Source: Acidimicrobiales bacterium (GTDB lineage Bacteria > Actinomycetota > Acidimicrobiia > Acidimicrobiales > MedAcidi-G1). From it: a stretch of 35,190 nucleotides of DNA. Positions 30,825 through 35,190 of the stretch are shown one piece after another. The notes below the pieces were generated by a model. That model ran no database searches, was not told the DNA's origin, and was given only the letters and a program-made list of their open reading frames with translations. A program made the position numbers and the translations under genes. Where the stretch lies: assembly GCA_016845305.1 (NCBI GenBank), contig JAERSW010000061.1, forward strand, positions 1 to 35,190. The letters run 5' to 3'. How positions within the stretch are numbered: position 1 is the first letter of the stretch; every line of letters begins with the position of its first letter.

Positions 30825-31844
30825 TCAGGCGCCGGCGCCGGGCATGGGCACCGACCACTCCACCACCGTGCCGCCCATCGGGTTCGGGTAGGCGCTGAAC
30901 GTGCCGTCGTGGCGGGCGGCCCGATCGGCGAGGTTGGCCAGGCCGCTTCGACGGGTCGGCTCGTCGGCGATGCCGACCCCATCATCCACGATCTCCACCA
31001 CGAGGCGGTCGGCCACGTCGATCCGCAGGTCGACCGTCGAGGCCCCGGCGTGGCGGGCCACGTTGGTGAGTCCCTCGCGCACCACGGCGACCGCCTCCTC
31101 GACCAGGTCGTCCGGCACGCCGGTGTCGAGCGGCCCGGTGAAGTGGCAGCGCGGCTCGATGCCGAGCGTGCGGACCACGTCACCCACCAGGTCGTCGACC
31201 CGACTCCGCAGGCCCGACCGGGCGTGCACCGGCGACGACAGGTCGAAGATGACCGTCCGGATGGTCCGGATGGTCCCGTCGAGCGCGGCGACCACCTCGC
31301 CGAGGCGTTCGGGCTGCGGGCTGGTGGCCTGCAGGGCCTGCAGGCCGATGCCGGCGGCGAACAGCTCCTGAATGACGGTGTCGTGCAGTTCGCGGGCGAT
31401 CCGCTCGTGGTCCTCGGCCAGGTCGCGTGAGCGTTCGGCCCGGCGGAGGCGCTCCTCGGCATCGACCCAGTCGGTCATGTCCCGGACCGCCGCCAGCGTC
31501 CGTGTCCCGCCCTCGAACGGCGCCAGGCTGACGTGGACGGGGATCGACGTCCCGTCGGCCCGCTGTCCGAGCAGTCGACGCCCGATGCCCATGGGACGTG
31601 CCAGCGGATCACCCTCGAACGTGGCCCGATGGCCGACATGGACGTCGCGCAGGTCGTCAGGGACGAGGTCCTCCACGGACCGACCCATCAGGGCGTGCGC
31701 CGGATAGCCGAACAACAGGTGGGCCGCCTGGTTGGCGGCACGGATCCGTCCTCCCCGTTCGACGACGATCAGGGCGTCCGGGGACCCCTCCCAGAGTTCC
31801 TCGACCGAGACCCCGTAGGTCGGCTCCGCTGGCGCCCGCTCCAC
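30825..31844 (-). CDS. PAS sensor histidine kinase, DevS-like
   Basis: This 339-aa kinase has an N-terminal PAS domain (about 13-125), a HisKA_3 dimerisation region with phospho-acceptor H154 (ERIARELHDTVIQELFA) and a HATPase_c domain (REGLTNVARHAGAS, DDGVGI). There is no membrane helix, so it senses a cytoplasmic signal. The HisKA_3 block is like DevS/DosT, but the heme-binding GAF domains are absent. It is convergent with the response regulator and diverges from the pseudo-receiver/nirK operon over a region with two DevR-like boxes. The GTG start at 31844 has TACGCT six bases upstream. Confidence 0.9.
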   Translation of the reverse strand: MERAPAEPTYGVSVEELWEGSPDALIVVERGGRIRAANQAAHLLFGYPAHALMGRSVEDLVPDDLRDVHVGHRATFEGDPLARPMGIGRRLLGQRADGTSIPVHVSLAPFEGGTRTLAAVRDMTDWVDAEERLRRAERSRDLAEDHERIARELHDTVIQELFAAGIGLQALQATSPQPERLGEVVAALDGTIRTIRTVIFDLSSPVHARSGLRSRVDDLVGDVVRTLGIEPRCHFTGPLDTGVPDDLVEEAVAVVREGLTNVARHAGASTVDLRIDVADRLVVEIVDDGVGIADEPTRRSGLANLADRAARHDGTFSAYPNPMGGTVVEWSVPMPGAGA

Positions 31845-31850
31845 GGTTCG

Positions 31851-31856
31851 AGCGTA
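31851..31856 (-). promoter_or_regulatory. leaderless -10 (TACGCT) of the kinase gene
   Basis: The minus strand reads TACGCT, then six bases, then GTG at 31844. No ribosome site is visible. Confidence 0.5.
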
Positions 31857-31890
31857 CGACGGAGCGGTCGACGGCGCCCGGTGCCGAACC

Positions 31891-31904
31891 GGGACCTTCG
31901 TCCC
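31891..31904 (+). promoter_or_regulatory. DevR-like box C
   Basis: GGGACCTTCGTCCC is the most symmetrical copy, GGGAC-N5-TCCC. It lies 27 bp (start to start) from box D, in the divergent region between the kinase and the pseudo-receiver/nirK operon. Confidence 0.55.
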
Positions 31905-31917
31905 GACTTCGACGGCC

Positions 31918-31931
31918 GGGACGATGGTCCC
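31918..31931 (+). promoter_or_regulatory. DevR-like box D
   Basis: GGGACGATGGTCCC is an exact inverted repeat (GGGAC-N4-GTCCC). Its reverse complement, GGGACCATCGTCCC, matches boxes A-C at nearly every position. It lies 36 bp before the start at 31968. Confidence 0.55.
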
Positions 31932-31967
31932 TGTTCACGGGGACGTCGCTGGCCCGAGGCTCCACCC

Positions 31968-32426
31968 ATGGAACACGCCACGGACCAGCCCACCGATGTG
32001 CCCGTCGACGACGTCCCCGTGGCGCAGCCCCGCGTCGTGATCACCGGCCCCGACGACGCCCTCCGCGACACCGTCATGGACCTGCTGTCCGCCTCGGGCT
32101 TCGACGTCGTGGACTGCGAATGCCACGACGGTGACGACAGTTCTCCCCTGGCCGAGGCGGACGAGCGGATCCGACCGAGCGACGTCCTCTTCTTCTCGTT
32201 CCGAGAGGCCACCGAGGCCCGACGTGACGCCTGTCGCGCCGCCCGACGCTGCCACCCGAGGAACCCGGTCGTCATCGAGCTCCTGAACCCGCGGACGTTC
32301 CGCTACGCCGACCTCCTCCGTGGCGCCCGGATCGTCTGCGCCCCGGCATCCCGGGAGTCGTTGCGCGAGGCCGTCCTCGACGCCTGGTCGGCGCCCGACC
32401 CCATCTACGAGACCCTCCGGAGGTAG
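31968..32426 (+). CDS. receiver-like protein lacking the phospho-Asp (pseudo-receiver 2)
   Basis: This 152-aa protein is a paralogue of the one at 25641-26123. After a Pro/Val-rich lead it has QPRVVITGPDDALRDTVMDL, then SDVLFFSFRE, where S77 replaces the phosphorylated Asp, and the tail WSAPDPIYETLRR. It lacks an output domain. The start at ATG 31968 fits, with GAGGCT six bases upstream and boxes C and D before that. It ends four bases before the nirK-like gene, so the two are co-transcribed. It may sense something other than phosphate or act as a scaffold in control of copper enzymes. Confidence 0.6.
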   Translation: MEHATDQPTDVPVDDVPVAQPRVVITGPDDALRDTVMDLLSASGFDVVDCECHDGDDSSPLAEADERIRPSDVLFFSFREATEARRDACRAARRCHPRNPVVIELLNPRTFRYADLLRGARIVCAPASRESLREAVLDAWSAPDPIYETLRR

Positions 32427-32430
32427 CGCG

Positions 32431-33957
32431 ATGACCGGACCCGCCCGCCGACGAGGGGCCGTCCGGCTCCTCACCACCATCTTCTCGTTCGCCCTCGCCG
32501 CAGCGTCCTGCGGCACCACGTCCTCCGGCGATCCCGGTGCCGGGTCTCCCCGCCTGGCACCGAGCACCGGGATCGCCGGAACCTCCGCCCCGGGGGCGAC
32601 TGACCCGATCCTCCCCGACCTGGTCCCGGTCGCCGAACTGCCCGACGCCGGGGCCGACGAGATCCACGCGACCACCGCCCCGGCCGTCCCACCGGCCGCC
32701 GAGCGCACCGACCAGCGCCGCTTCGCCGTCCACCTCGAGGTCACCGAGGCGCTGTGCCCCCTCGACCCGGCCAGCGGCACGTCCACCGAGGTCTGGGGCT
32801 ACCGGATCGCCGGCAGCCACGACGACGTCTGCGGATCGCCGGGACCGGTCCTGCGCGGACGCGTCGGCGACCTGGCCGTGGTGACCCTCACCAACCCGGC
32901 CGCCAACCAACGGGCGCACAACATCGACTTCCACGCCGTCACCGGCCCAGGCGGAGGAGCGGCCGGGCTGACCGTCGGCCCCGGCGAGACCCGAACCATC
33001 GCCGTGCGGCTGCTCTACCCGGGGGCCTTCATGTACCACTGCGCCTTCGGCGACGTCCCCCGCCACATCGCCCACGGCATGTCGGGCATGTTCATCGTCG
33101 ATCCGGCCGGTCCGTTGCCTCCGGTCGACCATGAGTGGGCCGTCGTCCAGTCGGAGTGGTACGTCGGTCCCACCGGCGACGACGGCGAGGCGATCTACGA
33201 CCCCGTCGGCCTGTTCGACGAGGTGCCCCGCTTCGTGACCCTCAACGGGCGCACTGACGCCCTCGTCGACGATCGGGCCCTCCGGATGCGGGTCGGCGAG
33301 CGGGCCCGCCTCTATCTGGTGAACGCCGGTCTGAACCTGGCCTCCAACTGGCATCCCATCGGGTCGCACTGGGACTTGGTGTGGCCCGAGGGCGCCACCC
33401 ACCCGGCCAACCGGACGATCCGCGGCTCGCAGAGCACCCTGGTCGTCGCCGGTGGCGCGACCGTGACCGAGCTGGTGGGCGTGGTGCCCGCCACGGTGCT
33501 TCTCGTCGACCACGCACTGGTGCGGACGTTCGCCAAGGGGGCGATCGGCCACGTGGTGATCGACGGCCCCGGGAATCCCGAGGTCTACGCCGAGGTCGCC
33601 CCCGACGAAGCCCCGGCGGCCGCTCCACCCGACGCCGTCGATCCCGTCGCCGGGGAGGGTGCCGTCGTCATGCCTGCCGGAGCCTGGAACCCGGCCAATG
33701 CGGCGACCGCCTACCTGCCCGGCGACCTCGTGGTCCCGGCCGGCACCACCATCACCTGGCGCAACGACGACACCGTCGTCCACACCGTCACCTCCGGACC
33801 GGTCCGCGACAACCGGGCCACCCCGGACGGACGCTTCGATTCCGGCGACATCGACCCCGGCGGATCCTTCTCCCGGACGTTCGACGAGCCCGGGAGGTAC
33901 CCGTACCACTGTGCGCCGCACCCCTGGATGGCCGCCCGCATCGTCGTGACGAACTGA
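32431..33957 (+). CDS. nirK: copper nitrite reductase (NirK-like) fused to a C-terminal cupredoxin, lipoprotein
   Basis: The 508-aa protein has a lipoprotein signal (lipidated C27), a Pro-rich linker and the two cupredoxin domains of NirK. Type 1 copper: H163, C204, H212, M217. Type 2 copper: H168, H203, H361. Catalytic D166 lies in HNIDFHAVTG and H313 in PIGSHWDLVW. A third domain (about 415-508) has another complete type 1 site: H451, C494, H497, M500 (YHCAPHPWM). It should reduce nitrite to nitric oxide outside the membrane, with the tethered cupredoxin as built-in donor. GGAGG precedes ATG 32431. Confidence 0.88.
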   Translation: MTGPARRRGAVRLLTTIFSFALAAASCGTTSSGDPGAGSPRLAPSTGIAGTSAPGATDPILPDLVPVAELPDAGADEIHATTAPAVPPAAERTDQRRFAVHLEVTEALCPLDPASGTSTEVWGYRIAGSHDDVCGSPGPVLRGRVGDLAVVTLTNPAANQRAHNIDFHAVTGPGGGAAGLTVGPGETRTIAVRLLYPGAFMYHCAFGDVPRHIAHGMSGMFIVDPAGPLPPVDHEWAVVQSEWYVGPTGDDGEAIYDPVGLFDEVPRFVTLNGRTDALVDDRALRMRVGERARLYLVNAGLNLASNWHPIGSHWDLVWPEGATHPANRTIRGSQSTLVVAGGATVTELVGVVPATVLLVDHALVRTFAKGAIGHVVIDGPGNPEVYAEVAPDEAPAAAPPDAVDPVAGEGAVVMPAGAWNPANAATAYLPGDLVVPAGTTITWRNDDTVVHTVTSGPVRDNRATPDGRFDSGDIDPGGSFSRTFDEPGRYPYHCAPHPWMAARIVVTN

Positions 33958-33995
33958 CGGGGAGGACGACGGGCTCCTGTGGAAGACTCGGCGCC

Positions 33996-34694
33996 ATGGC
34001 AGGGCCTCGACCGGACCACCTCGTCCTGATCCCCGGGGCGGGCTCGTTCGCCTCCATCTGGGACCCGGTCGTCGCCGGCCTCCCGAGCGGCATCACCGTC
34101 CATCCCGTCGACCACCTCGCGCTCGACGACCTCGGAGCGATCGCCCGGGCACTCGTCGGCGACCTGCCCGACCGGTTCGCCCTCATGGGCCACTCGTTCG
34201 GCAACCACGTGGCCCTCGCCGTCCTGGCGGCCGCCCCCGAGCGGGTCGAGAGCCTCGTGGTCGTGGCCACCTCGACCGGCCCGGAGATCGACGTGCGGAT
34301 GGACGCCATGCTGGCCCGCCTCGCCGACGAGGGCTACGACGCGGTCGTCGAGGGCTACCGCACCGCCTACCTCGACGCCGGCCAGGACCCGGCACTCGTC
34401 GACGAGATGGTCGGGACGATGCACGCCTACGGCGCCGAACGGTTCACCGCCAACATCCGGGCGCTGCGGAACCGACCCGACTGGGCCGATCCGCTTGGCG
34501 CCCTCACCGTTCCGTCGCTGTTCGTCGCAGCCGCGGACGACACCACCACGCCGCCGGCCGGCGTCCGCGCCCTCGCCGACCTGGCACCGGGCTCGACCTA
34601 CGTGGAGATCCCCGACTGCACCCACGCCGTCCCCACCGAGAAGCCGTCCGAGCTGGCCGCCATCGTCACCGACTGGTGGGCCGCCACGAGCTGA
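33996..34694 (+). CDS. alpha/beta hydrolase, paralogue 3 of 3
   Basis: This 232-aa member of the same family as 18676 and 20104 has S67 in G-H-S-F-G, AADDTTTPP for the acid, and histidine in DCTHAVPTEKP. Its opening MAGPRPDHLVLIPGAG aligns without gaps to the other two. The ATG 33996 is chosen on that basis; a longer frame upstream lies inside the nirK gene. It is 38 bp after nirK on the same strand. Esterase or acyl hydrolase activity is likely, substrate unknown. Confidence 0.85.
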   Translation: MAGPRPDHLVLIPGAGSFASIWDPVVAGLPSGITVHPVDHLALDDLGAIARALVGDLPDRFALMGHSFGNHVALAVLAAAPERVESLVVVATSTGPEIDVRMDAMLARLADEGYDAVVEGYRTAYLDAGQDPALVDEMVGTMHAYGAERFTANIRALRNRPDWADPLGALTVPSLFVAAADDTTTPPAGVRALADLAPGSTYVEIPDCTHAVPTEKPSELAAIVTDWWAATS

Positions 34695-34745
34695 GGCCCG
34701 GCCCGCCTCCATCTCCAGCGATATATCCCCGATGGGCCGTCGCTC

Positions 34746-34751
34746 TATACT
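34746..34751 (+). promoter_or_regulatory. leaderless -10 (TATACT) of the vapBC operon
   Basis: TATACT lies exactly six bases before the ATG at 34758, with no Shine-Dalgarno sequence between. Confidence 0.55.
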
Positions 34752-34757
34752 CGCGAC

Positions 34758-34964
34758 ATGACGAAGCGACTGGTGGACATCGACGACGACCTCCTCGCCG
34801 AGGCCCGCGAGGCCCTCGGCACGGACACCATGAAGGCCACGGTGAACCAGGCGCTCAAGCGCGTCTCGGATGAGACCATCCTGCGTCGGCACGCCATCCG
34901 TCTCATGACCATGGAGGGCATGGATCTCGACGACCCCGAGGTCATGAAGGGCGCCTGGCGGTGA
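34758..34964 (+). CDS. vapB: VapB-type antitoxin
   Basis: This 68-aa antitoxin (DUF2191/VapB-like) has an N-terminal ribbon-helix-helix segment (TKRLVDIDDDLLAEAREALG, then TMKATVNQALKRV) and a C-terminal tail for toxin binding. Its stop overlaps the toxin start (GTGA). VapB represses its own promoter together with VapC. Confidence 0.88.
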   Translation: MTKRLVDIDDDLLAEAREALGTDTMKATVNQALKRVSDETILRRHAIRLMTMEGMDLDDPEVMKGAWR

Positions 34965-35190
34965 CGACCCCCCGGTACCTGGCCGACAAGAGCGCGCTCG
35001 TCCGCCAACCCGTGGACGAGGTCGCCGACCACCTCCTCCCCCGGATCGCCCTCGGCCTCGTGGCGACCTGCCCGATGGTGGACCTGGAGGTTCTCTACAG
35101 CGCGAGGAACGCCCGGGAGTACGCCCACATCGTCGAGGAACGGTCCCGCCACCCCCAGGTGACCATCGATCCGACGGTCACCGACCGGGC
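34961..35190 (+). CDS. vapC: VapC-type PIN-domain toxin, 3' part outside window
   Basis: The first 76 codons of a PIN-domain ribonuclease are present: opening TTPRYLADKSALVR with catalytic D9, and TCPMVDLEVLYSA with conserved E43. The rest of the acidic site would lie beyond 35190. The GTG start overlaps the vapB stop by four bases, which fixes the pairing. Confidence 0.85.
   Translation, partial: MTTPRYLADKSALVRQPVDEVADHLLPRIALGLVATCPMVDLEVLYSARNAREYAHIVEERSRHPQVTIDPTVTDR

Noticed and set aside
32272-33921. 549-codon minus-strand frame opposite nirK
   Set aside because: Antisense to a gene with complete copper-site motifs; composition is that of a GC-driven shadow frame.
1-35190. tRNA, rRNA or known riboswitches
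   Set aside because: I saw no cloverleaf, rRNA core or riboswitch consensus, although short structured RNAs cannot be excluded by eye.

Overview
The window reads as a high-GC actinobacterial chromosome. F420-type (DDN-like) and TIGR03086/DinB-fold proteins, a DevR/DevS-like two-component pair and leaderless -10 elements directly upstream of start codons all point to Actinomycetota, plausibly an environmental Acidimicrobiia-like lineage. That taxonomic guess is inference. The window falls into two halves with different composition and translation signals.

LEFT HALF (about 1-18.6 kb) is visibly less GC-rich, uses Shine-Dalgarno starts (AAGGAG, AAGGGGG, GGAGG), and looks like an acquired catabolic island. 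It opens with an IS3-family element (85-1447, orfA frameshifted) that abuts an M20 amidase pseudogene. Then, mostly on the minus strand, come: a CoxG-like SRPBCC protein; a small di-[4Fe-4S] protein that looks cut out of a formate dehydrogenase; an FAD ferredoxin reductase; an alpha/beta hydrolase; two tandem Rieske oxygenases; a divergent XRE-cupin regulator; two SDR dehydrogenases; a BMP-type substrate-binding lipoprotein behind a strongly palindromic promoter; a three-subunit molybdenum hydroxylase of the CO/xanthine dehydrogenase family (not a CO dehydrogenase by its active-site motif); a [3Fe-4S]-type ferredoxin; and the two permeases and double ATPase of the BMP importer. Together these would import a nucleoside- or N-heterocycle-like compound, hydroxylate it, oxygenate or demethylate it, and process the products. 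The substrate is unknown.

JUNCTION (about 18.1-18.7 kb): no intact gene. It holds a remnant resembling the C-terminal part of a DUF1998-type helicase and a C10 homopolymer.

RIGHT HALF (about 18.7-35.2 kb) is very GC-rich. It carries two of three paralogous alpha/beta hydrolases, a DinB-fold protein, a His-rich ZIP transporter with a palindromic operator candidate, an orphan AbiEi-type antitoxin, a small lipoprotein, an MFS transporter, an F420-type reductase and a hypothetical anchored protein. Next is a compact redox module (25.6-34.0 kb): a membrane-anchored blue copper protein plus a receiver-like protein lacking the phospho-acceptor Asp (minus strand); divergent aioBA-type Rieske/molybdopterin oxidoreductase genes, a 2-TM protein and a DevR-like response regulator; a convergent DevS-like histidine kinase; and a second Asp-less receiver followed by a copper nitrite reductase fused to an extra cupredoxin domain. 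Four 14-bp sites of the form GGGACCWTCGNCCC (one strand or the other) lie only in the two divergent promoter regions of this module, suggesting a closed regulon under the local DevR-like regulator. The window ends with the third hydrolase and a VapBC toxin-antitoxin pair whose toxin runs off the edge.

At least six right-half genes have TANNNT exactly six bases before the start codon, the signature of leaderless transcription. The best candidates for an undescribed system are the Aio/NirK/cupredoxin/pseudo-receiver module and the Rieske/molybdenum-hydroxylase island with its formate-dehydrogenase-derived electron carrier.
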